Origin: Thermohalobaculum sp039815685 | Lineage (GTDB): Bacteria; Pseudomonadota; Alphaproteobacteria; Rhodobacterales; Rhodobacteraceae | Assembly: GCA_039815685.1 (NCBI GenBank) | Contig: JBCBYV010000020.1 | Span: 1-64,000, forward strand | Reading direction: 5' to 3' | DNA: 64,000 bases | Part shown: positions 36,172 through 44,759 of the stretch, piece after piece | Layout: each line of letters opens with the position of its first letter | Numbering within the stretch: the stretch's first letter is position 1 | Notes under the pieces: generated by a model | Seen by the model: the letters and a program-made list of their open reading frames with translations, nothing else | The model's database searches: none | Told to the model about the DNA's origin: nothing | Position numbers and translations under genes: made by a program

Positions 36172-36457
36172 CGTCTCGTCCCTGATGTAGTCCCCGGTCT
36201 CTCGTCCGGTGTGGTCTCTGTCGGCTCCCGTCCCAAAGGAGCGCGTCGCCTTGGCGCTCGACCGAAGAGGCGCAGGAGCACCGTTACACCCCCTTCATAC
36301 GCGCCCCAACCCGCCGCCGGCCAGCACTCAGCGACCGATCGATACCGGCCAGCCTATGCCGGCTGTCCCATCCTCCTAAAGGGCCCACTCTGCGGGCTGG
36401 CGGCGCCCGCACATCACCGCATCGCCAACCACCCTCGGCAGTAAAGGAAGGCCCCAA

Positions 36458-36856
36458 TCACCCCCCGGCCTCGTTCTGCGCTGCGGCACTTCGCCAGGCA
36501 GCCACGGCCGCGACTGATCGATCTGCCAGCGGCATCATCCGCTCCACATGACGCCCGAGATCCTCGGCCTGTGCGCCCCTCAGGCGCCGGTTAAGATCGA
36601 CGGAGGCCACCGACAGCGCGCTCAGCCCCAGATGCCCGGCAACCGCGATGAGGTCGTGGCTGATGCGGCGCACCCCGTCCACATCTCCCGCCTCGGCCAG
36701 CCTGCGCAGCTGGGCCGTCCGGTCCGTAAGTTCGAGCTCCCCATCGGCCAGAAGCTCCGAGACCATGTCCTCACCCAGATGCTGACGCAGGCGTGCGAGA
36801 TAGCCCTCATCGAGCAGCGCCGCCTTCTTGCCCGCCATCTTACCAAACCACTTCAT
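36458..36856 (-). CDS. stand-alone Hpt (histidine phosphotransfer) domain protein
   Basis: A 132-residue helical protein with the Hpt consensus: after an acidic stretch, VRRISHDLIAVAGHLGL places the phospho-accepting histidine at residue 67 (ISHDL-xxxAG-LGL). Hpt proteins relay phosphate between hybrid kinases and response regulators. No kinase or regulator gene is nearby, so partners lie elsewhere. The first residues (MKWFGKMAGKK) are basic. It is 285 bases downstream of the aminopeptidase gene start, on the same strand as it but with its own gap on both sides. Confidence 0.8.
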   Translation of the reverse strand: MKWFGKMAGKKAALLDEGYLARLRQHLGEDMVSELLADGELELTDRTAQLRRLAEAGDVDGVRRISHDLIAVAGHLGLSALSVASVDLNRRLRGAQAEDLGRHVERMMPLADRSVAAVAAWRSAAAQNEAGG

Positions 36857-36963
36857 ACCCGCTCCCGCCGCCTTTCACGCAGCCCTACAGCGGTATGCTG
36901 AAGAAAGGGTTGAGTCCTGTGTCGCCCGTCACGTCGTGGCGCACTTGCCCGACCCCGTCCCGG

Positions 36964-37506
36964 TCATTTCCGCCGCCGATGCTCCTCCAGCCGCGGCATG
37001 ATCTCGACGAAATTGCAGGGCCGGTGGCGGTAGTCGAGCTGCAGCACCAGGATCTCGTCCCAGGCATCCCGGCAGGCCGATGGCGAGCCCGGCAGCGCGA
37101 AGAGATAGGTGCCGCCGGCCACGCCCGCGCAGGCCCGGCTCTGCACGGCAGAGGTCCCGATCTTAGCCATCGAGACCTGGGTGAAGACGGTCGAGAAGGC
37201 GTCGATCTCCTTCTCGTAGACCGCGCGATGCGCCTCCACGGTCACGTCCCGGCCGGTGAGCCCGGTGCCGCCCGTCGAGAGCACGACATCCACGCCCTCA
37301 TCCGCCACCCAGCCGCGCAGCCGCGCTTCGATAGCACCGCGGTCGTCCCGTTCGATGGCGCGCGCCGCCACCTTGTGCCCCGCCGCCTCGATGCGCGCCG
37401 CCAGCGTGTCGCCCGAGCGGTCGTCATCGGGCGTCCGCGTGTCCGACACGGTGAGGACGGCGATGTTGAGGGGGATGAACTCGCGGCTCTCGTCGATGCG
37501 GGACAT
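36964..37506 (-). CDS. moaB: molybdenum cofactor biosynthesis protein B
   Basis: MoaB/Mog-type protein of about 180 residues, which adenylates or handles molybdopterin during cofactor synthesis. The family motifs are clear: NIAVLTVSDTRTPDDDRSGD (about 14-33), the LSTGGTGLTGRDVT nucleotide/MPT site (about 76) and LFALPGSPSACRDAWDEIL (about 135). I use the ATG at 37506 with GGAGAG upstream; in-frame ATGs further up are possible but are not needed for the fold. No other moa genes are in the window. It follows the uracil-DNA glycosylase gene by 183 bases on the same strand. Confidence 0.92.
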   Translation of the reverse strand: MSRIDESREFIPLNIAVLTVSDTRTPDDDRSGDTLAARIEAAGHKVAARAIERDDRGAIEARLRGWVADEGVDVVLSTGGTGLTGRDVTVEAHRAVYEKEIDAFSTVFTQVSMAKIGTSAVQSRACAGVAGGTYLFALPGSPSACRDAWDEILVLQLDYRHRPCNFVEIMPRLEEHRRRK

Positions 37507-37689
37507 GGGGCTCTCCGGTCGCTTCGCTAACATCCACATAACGGCCTCCGCCTGGCGCGACCAGCGGTCAGCAACGCTGCGCGGTCGCCACAGTCCATCG
37601 GCGGGCGCAAGGATGGTGGGCGGGCGGAGCAAGGCGCGGGGCGGCAGCCCCGTGACGCGCGAACGGGCGCCCAGCATCCTGCCCGCATC

Positions 37690-38688
37690 TCAGAGATCGA
37701 GCCGGTTCGCGATCTCCAGCAGATCGGCCCACGCTTCCCGCTTCTTCGCGCTCGTGCGCAACAGATAGGCGGGATGGAAGCTCGCGATCGTCTCCACGCC
37801 CGTCGCTGCATGGGTTCGCCACTGTCCCCGCGCTCGCGTGATCCCGCCCGTCTGCCCCGTCAGCGCCCGGAGCGGTGTGTTGCCGAGCAGCAGCAGAACC
37901 TCCGGCGCTGCCAGCGCGATATGCCGCTCGATAAAGGGCAGGAAGGCCGCCGCCTCCGCCTCCGTCGGCGTCCGGTTGCCGGGCGGGCGCCAGGGCAGGA
38001 TGTTGGCGATGTAGACTGCGTGGCGCGGATCCTCCGCCGCGCGGTCGAGGCCGATGGCGGCCAGCATCCGATCCAGAAGCTGCCCCGCGAGGCCGACGAA
38101 GGGCTTGCCGAGCCGATCCTCCTCCTGCCCCGGGGCCTCGCCCACGATCATCAATCGCGCCCCGGGCCGGCCATCGGCGAAGACGAATCGCGTCGCCCCC
38201 TCCTTGAGCGCCAATGCCTCGGGCGACGCGAAGCCCTCCGCCGCCGCGGCCAGGGCTGCGAGGTCCTCTGCGGCCGCCGCCAATGCTGCGCCATCTGCCA
38301 TCGAAGCCTGCCCTCCTCCTCCGCTCCCGCCTGCACCGCGCGCCCGGCCACCGGCGGCCCTTCCCGCGCCTTCACCGGCCATTCCGGGTATCGCGGCGGC
38401 ACTGCTCGCCGCTACGGGCGCATCAGCGCCCGCTCTGAAACCCCCGGAGGGCTCTGAAGGTCCCCGCGCTGCGCCGTCGCGCGATGACGGCCCGGGCGCG
38501 CCGGGGCTTCGGCGCGCGTCGCCCGAGCCCGCCCGCGCAGCCTCCCTCGCCGCCTTTTCCGCCGCAAAGGCCGCAAAGCGGTCCAGGGATGTCGCGCCGA
38601 TAACCTCGTCCGCGCCCGCCTCGTGCTGGAAGGCGAGTGCTGCGGCCAAAAAGGCGCGCTCATGCGCATCGTCCGGGATATCCGACAT
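37690..38688 (-). CDS. uracil-DNA glycosylase, family 4-like, lacking cysteines
   Basis: A 332-residue member of the uracil-DNA glycosylase superfamily, which removes uracil from DNA. The C-terminal catalytic domain has VGEAPGQEEDRLGKPFVG (about 178-195, motif 1), NILPWRPPGNRTPT (about 230) and the motif 2 SFHPAYLLR (about 303). Family 4 enzymes hold a 4Fe-4S cluster with four cysteines; here the entire protein has none, and the residue before RPPGNR is Trp. Residues about 45-150 are a low-complexity Ala/Gly/Pro/Ser linker. The gene is divergent from ETF-QO. It is probably a functional cluster-less variant, but that is inference. Confidence 0.85.
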   Translation of the reverse strand: MSDIPDDAHERAFLAAALAFQHEAGADEVIGATSLDRFAAFAAEKAAREAARAGSGDARRSPGAPGPSSRDGAARGPSEPSGGFRAGADAPVAASSAAAIPGMAGEGAGRAAGGRARGAGGSGGGGQASMADGAALAAAAEDLAALAAAAEGFASPEALALKEGATRFVFADGRPGARLMIVGEAPGQEEDRLGKPFVGLAGQLLDRMLAAIGLDRAAEDPRHAVYIANILPWRPPGNRTPTEAEAAAFLPFIERHIALAAPEVLLLLGNTPLRALTGQTGGITRARGQWRTHAATGVETIASFHPAYLLRTSAKKREAWADLLEIANRLDL

Positions 38689-38829
38689 GGTCGCGACACT
38701 TCGGTTGCTTGGCAGGCTTCGTCAACGCCGTCATTTATACGGGCTCAAGCGCCTTCAAGAACCTGTCATCATCCGATTGCCAAGAGCCAACGTGACGCAT
38801 ACGTAAGCTACGATAGCCAAGGAGCGACA

Positions 38830-40476
38830 ATGAGCGAGATCGAGAGAGACGCCGTCGAATACGACGTTGTTATCGTGGGAGCGGGCCCCGCGGGGCTGTC
38901 GGCCGCCATCCGGCTGAAGCAGCTCGACGCGGATCTCGAGGTCGTGGTGCTGGAAAAGGGCTCCGAGGTCGGGGCGCATATCCTCTCAGGCGCCGTGCTC
39001 GATACGTCGGGTCTCGACCGGCTGATCCCCGATTGGGCGGAGAAGGGCGCACCCATCCACACGCCCGTCACCGAAGACCGCTTCTACATGCTCGGCCCGG
39101 CGGGGCAGCTGCGCATCCCGACGATGCTGATGCCCCCGCTCATGTCCAACCACGGCACCTATATCGTCAGCATGGGCAATGTCTGCCGCTGGCTTGCCGA
39201 GCAGGCGGAGGAGATGGGCGTCGAGATCTTCCCCGGCATGGCCGCGAGCCAGCCGATCATCGAGGACGGCGTGTTGAAGGGCGTCGTCGCGGGTGAGTTC
39301 GGCTTTGACAAGGACGGCAATCCCGGCCCGAACTACGAGCCCGGCATGGAGCTCCGCGGCAAATACGTGATGATCGCCGAGGGCGTGCGCGGCAGCCTCG
39401 CCAAGCAGCTCATCGCCCATTTCGAGCTCGACGAAGGCCGCGAGCCGCAGAAATACGGCCTCGGCATGAAGGAGCTCTGGGAGATCGACCCGGCCAAGCA
39501 CAAGCCGGGCCAGGTCACCCACACCATGGGCTGGCCCCTCGGCGGTAATGCCGGCGGCGGCTCCTTTATGTACCACCTCGAGAACAATCAGGTCTATGTG
39601 GGCTTCGTGGTGCATCTCAATTACGAGAACCCGCATGTGTTCCCGTACATGGAATTCCAGCGCTTCAAGCATCACCCGCTGATCGCCGAGGTGCTGGAGG
39701 GCGGCAAGCGCGTCTCTTATGGCGCGCGCGCGATCGTCGAGGGTGGCTGGCAGTCCATGCCCGAGCTCGCCTTCCCTGGCGGCGCGCTCCTCGGCTGCTC
39801 GGCGGGCATGGTCAACGTGCCGCGCATCAAGGGCAACCATAACGCCATGCATTCGGGCATCGCGGCGGCGGAGGCGGCACAGGAGGCCATCGCCGCCGGC
39901 CGTGCCTCCGATACGCTCGAGGGCTACTCGGCTGCCGTGCGCACCGGTCCCATCGCGCGTGACCTCAAACCCGTGCGCAACGTGAAGCCGCTCTGGTCGT
40001 CCTATGGCCTATGGGCCTCCCTCGGCCTCGGCGGGCTCGATATGTGGATCTCGAACCTCATCGGCTGGAACCCCATGGGCACGATGCGCCACGGGAAGTC
40101 GGATGCGGAGGCGACGGGCCGGGCGAAGCGCTTCGAGACGATCGAGTATCCCAAGCCCGATGGCGTGCTGAGCTTCGACCGCCTCACCAATGTGGCCTAC
40201 AGCTTCACCAATCACGATCACGACCAGCCGGCGCATCTGAAGCTCGTCGATCCGACGACGCCCATCGAGGTCAACCTCACCCGCTATGCCGAGCCCGCGC
40301 AGCGCTATTGCCCCGCCGGCGTCTACGAGGTTGTGGAGGAGAACAGCGGACCCGAGTTCCGGATCAACTTCCAGAACTGCGTGCACTGCAAGACCTGCGA
40401 CATCAAGGATCCGAGCCAGAATATCGTCTGGACCGTCCCGCAAGGCGGTGATGGCCCGAACTATCCGAATATGTGA
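38830..40476 (+). CDS. electron-transfer flavoprotein:ubiquinone oxidoreductase
   Basis: Inner-membrane-associated iron-sulfur flavoprotein that passes electrons from ETF (reduced by acyl-CoA and N-methyl amine dehydrogenases) to ubiquinone. The 548-residue product has the FAD motif VVIVGAGPAGLSAAIRLKQL (about 13-32) and the ubiquinone/FAD block GGNAGGGSFMYHLE. The C-terminal 4Fe-4S ligands are CPAGVYE (about 497) and NCVHCKTCDIKDP (about 517). AGGAG precedes the ATG at 38830; a longer open frame upstream has no site and lies in the divergent promoter region. It likely serves glutaryl-CoA dehydrogenase and the DMGDH-like enzyme of this window. Confidence 0.96.
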   Translation: MSEIERDAVEYDVVIVGAGPAGLSAAIRLKQLDADLEVVVLEKGSEVGAHILSGAVLDTSGLDRLIPDWAEKGAPIHTPVTEDRFYMLGPAGQLRIPTMLMPPLMSNHGTYIVSMGNVCRWLAEQAEEMGVEIFPGMAASQPIIEDGVLKGVVAGEFGFDKDGNPGPNYEPGMELRGKYVMIAEGVRGSLAKQLIAHFELDEGREPQKYGLGMKELWEIDPAKHKPGQVTHTMGWPLGGNAGGGSFMYHLENNQVYVGFVVHLNYENPHVFPYMEFQRFKHHPLIAEVLEGGKRVSYGARAIVEGGWQSMPELAFPGGALLGCSAGMVNVPRIKGNHNAMHSGIAAAEAAQEAIAAGRASDTLEGYSAAVRTGPIARDLKPVRNVKPLWSSYGLWASLGLGGLDMWISNLIGWNPMGTMRHGKSDAEATGRAKRFETIEYPKPDGVLSFDRLTNVAYSFTNHDHDQPAHLKLVDPTTPIEVNLTRYAEPAQRYCPAGVYEVVEENSGPEFRINFQNCVHCKTCDIKDPSQNIVWTVPQGGDGPNYPNM

Positions 40477-40499
40477 GGCATGACAGCGTGGGTGCGGGA

Positions 40500-40583
40500 G
40501 ACGGCGGGCTGACGGCGGCCCGTTCGCTCGGCCGCTCCTTCGGAGCGCCCGTCGCTCCGCCCCCCCGCCAGCCATCCGCCGTC
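40500..40583. repeat. GC-rich intergenic hairpin
   Basis: Outer arms near 40500-40511 and 40569-40583 (GACGGCGG...GCTG with CAGCC...CCGCCGTC) enclose inner CGGAGCG/CGCTCCG pairing at about 40540-40558. It resembles the family 1 and 2 elements in style (GCTGACGG on the left, GCCATCC on the right) but not closely enough to align by eye. It lies between the ETF-QO stop and the methyltransferase. Confidence 0.4.
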
Positions 40584-40609
40584 CGAGGCGGTATTGCGGG
40601 TCTCGGCCC

Positions 40610-41428
40610 GTGAGCGGCGTCGATCTCGACGCGCTGGAGGAGGCCTATGAACGCGGGCTCGCAGCGGAGCGCGCAGGTGAGGTCGATGCGGCGGCCCATG
40701 CCTGGCGCGACTGCCTCGCGCTCGATCCGGAGGACCGGGGCGGGGCGGCGGTCCGCCTCGCGGCCCTTGGGCAGGGGCCCTCGCCAGACCGTGCGCCGCC
40801 CGCCTACGTCGCCACGCTCTTCGATCAGCATGCGGACAGCTTCGAGGCGACGCTCGTCCTCTCCCTCGGCTATTCGATCCCTGAGCAGGTGGCGGAGACC
40901 CTGCAGCGTCTCGGCCTCGGTCCTTTTGGGCGGGGCCTCGATCTCGGCTGTGGCACGGGGCTTGCGGGGGAGGCGCTGGAGGAGGTCGTCTCCTCCATGG
41001 ACGGTGTCGATCTCTCGGAGGGGATGCTGGAGATCGCGGCCGAGAAGGAGGTCTATGACGGGCTCTATGCCGGGGATTGCACGGCCTTTCTCGATGGCGC
41101 AGCACCCGGCGGCTACGATCTGATCGTCGCCGCGGACGTCCTGCCCTATCTCGGTGCGGTGGACGGGCTACTCGACGGGATCGCCCGCGCGCTGGCACCT
41201 GGCGGCGTCACCGCCTTCTCGACCGAAACCCTGCCGGCAGAGGCCTTCGAGGGTACCCCGGGCTGGCGGGTCGGGCCGCGACAGCGCTATGCGCATGACC
41301 CTGTCATGCTGGAGCGCGCCCTGGCCGAGCGCGGCCTGACCCTCCTCGCTGCCGATCCCGTGACCGTGCGCTACGAGACCGGCGCGCCCGTGACCGGACA
41401 TCTGATCGTCGCGCGCCATTGCGGCTGA
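40610..41428 (+). CDS. SAM-dependent methyltransferase with TPR-like N-terminus
   Basis: A 272-residue class I methyltransferase. Residues 1-50 look like one TPR-type helical pair (EEAYERGLAAERAGEVDAAA). A linker with FDQHADSFEATLV leads to the SAM-binding motif LDLGCGTGLAGEAL (about 108-121), an acidic DGVDLSEGML strand end and DLIVAADVLPYLG (about 167). This arrangement (TPR, then methyltransferase type 11/12) is common in alphaproteobacteria with unknown substrate. The start is a GTG at 40610 with weak ribosome-site support; a later start would remove the TPR part. Confidence 0.85.
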   Translation: MSGVDLDALEEAYERGLAAERAGEVDAAAHAWRDCLALDPEDRGGAAVRLAALGQGPSPDRAPPAYVATLFDQHADSFEATLVLSLGYSIPEQVAETLQRLGLGPFGRGLDLGCGTGLAGEALEEVVSSMDGVDLSEGMLEIAAEKEVYDGLYAGDCTAFLDGAAPGGYDLIVAADVLPYLGAVDGLLDGIARALAPGGVTAFSTETLPAEAFEGTPGWRVGPRQRYAHDPVMLERALAERGLTLLAADPVTVRYETGAPVTGHLIVARHCG

Positions 41429-41542
41429 GCCCTCCTTCGTTGCGATCCGGCATCTTCGCGTCATGTTGCGTCGCAGCATGGTCCGCGCGCACTATGCTCC
41501 CGCTCTCGAGAAGATCATGGGGCCGCTTGGAAGGGGGGGGCG

Positions 41543-42859
41543 ATGCCAGCACGAAAGCTAGACAATCACCCGCGCCGCTATGAGCTCACCAAGGAGCTCC
41601 ATGCCCGCCCGTTCATGCCCATTGCCGTCCCCGGCCGCGCGCTCCTCGTCGCCTTCAAGGAGGAGCGCCACGCGCAGGACCGGGACGAGGAGGCGGACCG
41701 CGCGCATCTCCTGAGCTTCATCGAACGCCATGGCGGTCCCCATCCCGCACCGGGCGCCAGCCACCACATCGGCGATTTCGACCGCTTCATCCTGAAATGG
41801 GAGCGGCACACCGAGTTCGTGAGCTACCTCCTGGTGGAGGAAGGCGCGAGCAGCGGCTTCTTCGAGGGCACGCTCGCCGAGCACTTCCCCGAGGAATGGC
41901 TGGCCGAGGCACCGGGCAAGGTCGTCGCCGCCGTCGAGATCGAGATCGTCCAGGCGCCCGATGCCGAGGCTGCCCGTACCATGATCACGACCGGCCCCCT
42001 CGGCCGCGAGTTCAGCCGCGAAAGCCTGGCCGTGGCACAGGTGATCGACGGGGCCGCCCTCGCCATCGGCGACTTCCGCATCCATGAGGGCGATCTCAGC
42101 CGCTTCGCGCTGGTGGTGCATCAGGATGTGGGGGCCCGGCGCATCGGCCGCGCGGTGCAGCGGCTCGTGGAGATCGAGAATTACCGCATGCTCGCGATGC
42201 TCGCCCTGCCTATCGCGCGCAGCCTCTCAGGCCGGCTCAACCAGATCGACCACGAGCTGACCGCCCTCCTCGCCCGCGTGGCCGACCGGGAGGATCCGGT
42301 GACCGAACAGGCGATCCTCGACGAGCTTACCGCCCTCTCGGCGGAGATCGAGACGCTCTCCGCATCCACCGCGTTCCGCTTCGCCGCCGCCCGCGCCTAT
42401 CAGGCCATCGTGCAGGAGCGCATCGACATGATGCGGGAGCAGCGGCTGATCGGCCGGCAGCTCTTCTCGGAGTTCATGCTGCGCCGCTTCGACCCCGCCA
42501 TGCGTACCGTGCGTGCCGTCGAGAGCCGGCTGGAGGGGCTTGCGACACGAGCCAGCCGGACGGCGGACCTCCTCCGCACCCGGGTCGACGTGGCCCTCCA
42601 GGCGCAGAACCAGGACCTCCTGACCTCGATGGACCGCCGCGCCGCGCTCCAGCTCCGCCTGCAGGAGACGGTCGAGGGGTTCTCGGTGGTCGCGATCAGC
42701 TACTACGCCGTCAGCCTCGCGGGGTATGCGCTGAAGCCGCTCGCCGACCATTTCGGGGTCGAGAAGGACCTTCTGGTTGCGATGACCGTGCCCGTTGTCG
42801 TGCTCTGCGTCTGGTCCTTCGTCAGCCGCATCCGCCGGCGGGTGACGCAGAAGGAGTGA
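41543..42859 (+). CDS. DUF3422 family membrane protein
   Basis: A 438-residue protein of the DUF3422 family, found mainly in proteobacteria and without known function. The start LTKELHARPFMPIAVPGR and the HHIGDFDRFILKWERHTEF block (about 75-93) are typical. A long helical region (about 215-370) is followed by two membrane helices at the C-terminus (about 378-396 and 405-425), so it is probably an inner-membrane protein with a large cytoplasmic domain. A strong GGAAGGGGGGG site precedes the ATG. It stands alone; the next gene converges across an intrinsic terminator. Confidence 0.92.
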   Translation: MPARKLDNHPRRYELTKELHARPFMPIAVPGRALLVAFKEERHAQDRDEEADRAHLLSFIERHGGPHPAPGASHHIGDFDRFILKWERHTEFVSYLLVEEGASSGFFEGTLAEHFPEEWLAEAPGKVVAAVEIEIVQAPDAEAARTMITTGPLGREFSRESLAVAQVIDGAALAIGDFRIHEGDLSRFALVVHQDVGARRIGRAVQRLVEIENYRMLAMLALPIARSLSGRLNQIDHELTALLARVADREDPVTEQAILDELTALSAEIETLSASTAFRFAAARAYQAIVQERIDMMREQRLIGRQLFSEFMLRRFDPAMRTVRAVESRLEGLATRASRTADLLRTRVDVALQAQNQDLLTSMDRRAALQLRLQETVEGFSVVAISYYAVSLAGYALKPLADHFGVEKDLLVAMTVPVVVLCVWSFVSRIRRRVTQKE

Positions 42860-42906
42860 AGGCGGTACAGGCTTCGCCGACCTCGTCAGTGACCTGAGCG
42901 CAGACG

Positions 42907-42928
42907 AAAAAGGGGCCCGCAGGCCCCT
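42907..42928 (-). terminator. intrinsic terminator of VPLPA-CTERM gene
   Basis: On the minus strand a perfect 7-pair stem (AGGGGCC with GGCCCCT, 42911-42928 in plus coordinates) with a 4-base loop is followed by a run of five T. On the plus strand there is no T-run, so it acts for the leftward gene. It may also block read-through from DUF3422. Confidence 0.85.
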
Positions 42929-42955
42929 CATTCATCCCCCCAGATCTAGATCCGT

Positions 42956-43498
42956 TCAGGCAGCGCGCTTGCGCACCAGAACAAGACCACCGAGCCCCGC
43001 GAGCATCAGCAGCGCGGCCGGCGGCAGCGGGATCTCGGACGTCGCGCCCGTGATGTCGAGATTGGTCACCAGCGCCGGTGACCCCGTCCCGGTCACGAAG
43101 AACCGCAACACATCGCCCGAGAAGAGCACCAGGCGCGGCACGCTCACCGTGCCCGAGCTCGGCACGAAGATCGATGTGGCATTGCTCGCATCCGCATCGT
43201 TGACGCTGAACGAAAGTGCCAGCGGATCGTCGGCGTTGTTATTCGCCGTGACCGCCGCATCCCATTCGATGATCAGGTTCGTCGTTGCCGTCAGCGTGCC
43301 GACCGTGGGCGCAGCATCGGTCCCGAAACTCTCGTTCGGCGCGGTCGACGTAAGCTCTCCGGTGCCGCTTCCGAAGGTCTGCGGGAAGGCAATCGTCTCG
43401 GTATCGCTCGCGAAAAACCCGAGCATCGTCAGCGCTGACGCGCTTCCGGGAAGCATCATCGCCGCAACCAAAGCGGCCGTCATCACCATACGCTTCAT
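42956..43498 (-). CDS. exported protein with VPLPA-CTERM-type sorting signal
   Basis: A 180-residue secreted protein. Signal peptide KRMVMTAALVAAMMLPGSASA. The mature part is Thr/Ser/Asn-rich and beta-strand-like (LTATTNLIIEWDAAVTANNN). The C-terminus IPLPPAALLMLAGLGGLVLV is followed by RKRAA: a proline motif, one helix and a basic tail, the layout of VPLPA/PEP-CTERM substrates that are processed by an exosortase-type enzyme. The function of the mature domain is unknown; such proteins are often surface or matrix components. No exosortase gene is in the window. An ATG at 43498 has a GAGGAG site somewhat far upstream; its own terminator follows. Confidence 0.85.
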   Translation of the reverse strand: MKRMVMTAALVAAMMLPGSASALTMLGFFASDTETIAFPQTFGSGTGELTSTAPNESFGTDAAPTVGTLTATTNLIIEWDAAVTANNNADDPLALSFSVNDADASNATSIFVPSSGTVSVPRLVLFSGDVLRFFVTGTGSPALVTNLDITGATSEIPLPPAALLMLAGLGGLVLVRKRAA

Positions 43499-43720
43499 TA
43501 GGCCCCACTCCTCATTTCCCCGGGCCATCCATCAGAAACACCCGGTCCGACGCAAGCGCGAGCTGGGCTGTCGGGCGGTTCTCTGAGCATTTGTGCAGCC
43601 GTGAAGCAGCAGCTGTGCGAAAACGAAACAAAGCGGTGGCGAGCCCGTGGCGAAAGATGGCCAAAGCGGGTTCGTCGATTGGCTGCCATGTGACGGTGGT
43701 TGGGCGAAAAAACGTAATGA

Positions 43721-44749
43721 TCACAATAGCGAATCAAAAAAGAGCGCCCCGGCCAGCGCCATGCCGCCGAAGCGCGTCTCCCGGAACAGGAGGAGGCAGC
43801 GGGCAGGGTCGGCGATGTCGAGCCGGCGGATCTGGGAGGCCATGTGGAGCGTCAGCCCGAAGGCCCCGACATAGCCGACAAGGCCGCCTCCTGCGGCCCA
43901 GACCGCGCCCGCCGCAAGCATGCCCGTCGCCAGCGTGAAGCCCCAGAGCCAGTCGGCCGTCCGCTCGCCGAAGAGCCGCGCGGTGGACTTCACGCCGATC
44001 AGCGCATCGTCCTCCCGGTCCTGATGCGCGTAGATCGTGTCATAGTGCAGCGTCCAGGCGATCCCGGCGGCGTAGAGCAGCAGGGGTGCCAGCGCGACGC
44101 TGCCGGTATGCGCGGCCCAGAGCAGCAGCGCCCCCCAGTTGAACGCGATGCCGAGGAAGACCTGCGGCCACCAGGTGAAGCGCTTGGCGAAGGGATAGAC
44201 CGCCACCGGCAGCAGCGACAGCACACCGAGCCAGATGGCGGTCGTGTTGAAGGTCAGCAGGATCAGGAAGGCCATCAGCGCCTGCGCCACCAGCCAGATC
44301 AACGCCCCTCTCGGCGTGACATCGCCCGCGGGCAGCGGCCGGTTCGCCGTGCGCTCCACGCTGCCATCGATCTTGCGATCCTGCAGATCGTTCCAGGTAC
44401 AGCCCGCCCCGCGCATCAGGAACGCGCCGATGCCCGAGCCCAGGATCAGCCACAGATCCATGAGCTGCCAGCCCGTGGCCCCGGCCGCCAGGAAGATCGC
44501 CCAGAGGCAGGGCAGCCATAAGAGCCAGGTCCCGATCGGCCGGTCCGCTCGGCTCAGGCGCAGATAGGGCTGGGCGTCATAGGGCGCGTAGGCATCGACC
44601 CAGCTATCGGCCACCGCATCCGCGATCCGGGCGCGCCGGTCGTCTCGGCTCCGCCGCGCACTCTTGCGGCTGGACGGCTTGGCTGCCTTCTCCGGCGGCA
44701 TCGCCGGGGCGTCGGTTTCGGGCTGGTTCTGCGGCGTGCTGTCGGTCAT
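43721..44749 (-). CDS. ubiA: 4-hydroxybenzoate octaprenyltransferase
   Basis: Membrane prenyltransferase that attaches the polyprenyl tail to 4-hydroxybenzoate in ubiquinone synthesis. The 342-residue product has a basic disordered N-terminus of about 60 residues, then RLSRADRPIGTWLLWLPCLW and the first Asp-rich motif NDLQDRKID (about 120) followed by RTANRPLPAG. The second Asp-rich motif is in YAHQDREDD (about 245), and eight or nine helices run throughout. The start is uncertain: ATG at 44749 or an ATG at 44761 that is the reverse of the rsmE start. It is back to back with rsmE, a pairing that I recall as common in this group. Confidence 0.92.
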   Translation of the reverse strand: MTDSTPQNQPETDAPAMPPEKAAKPSSRKSARRSRDDRRARIADAVADSWVDAYAPYDAQPYLRLSRADRPIGTWLLWLPCLWAIFLAAGATGWQLMDLWLILGSGIGAFLMRGAGCTWNDLQDRKIDGSVERTANRPLPAGDVTPRGALIWLVAQALMAFLILLTFNTTAIWLGVLSLLPVAVYPFAKRFTWWPQVFLGIAFNWGALLLWAAHTGSVALAPLLLYAAGIAWTLHYDTIYAHQDREDDALIGVKSTARLFGERTADWLWGFTLATGMLAAGAVWAAGGGLVGYVGAFGLTLHMASQIRRLDIADPARCLLLFRETRFGGMALAGALFFDSLL

Positions 44750-44759
44750 GGAGGGGTGC

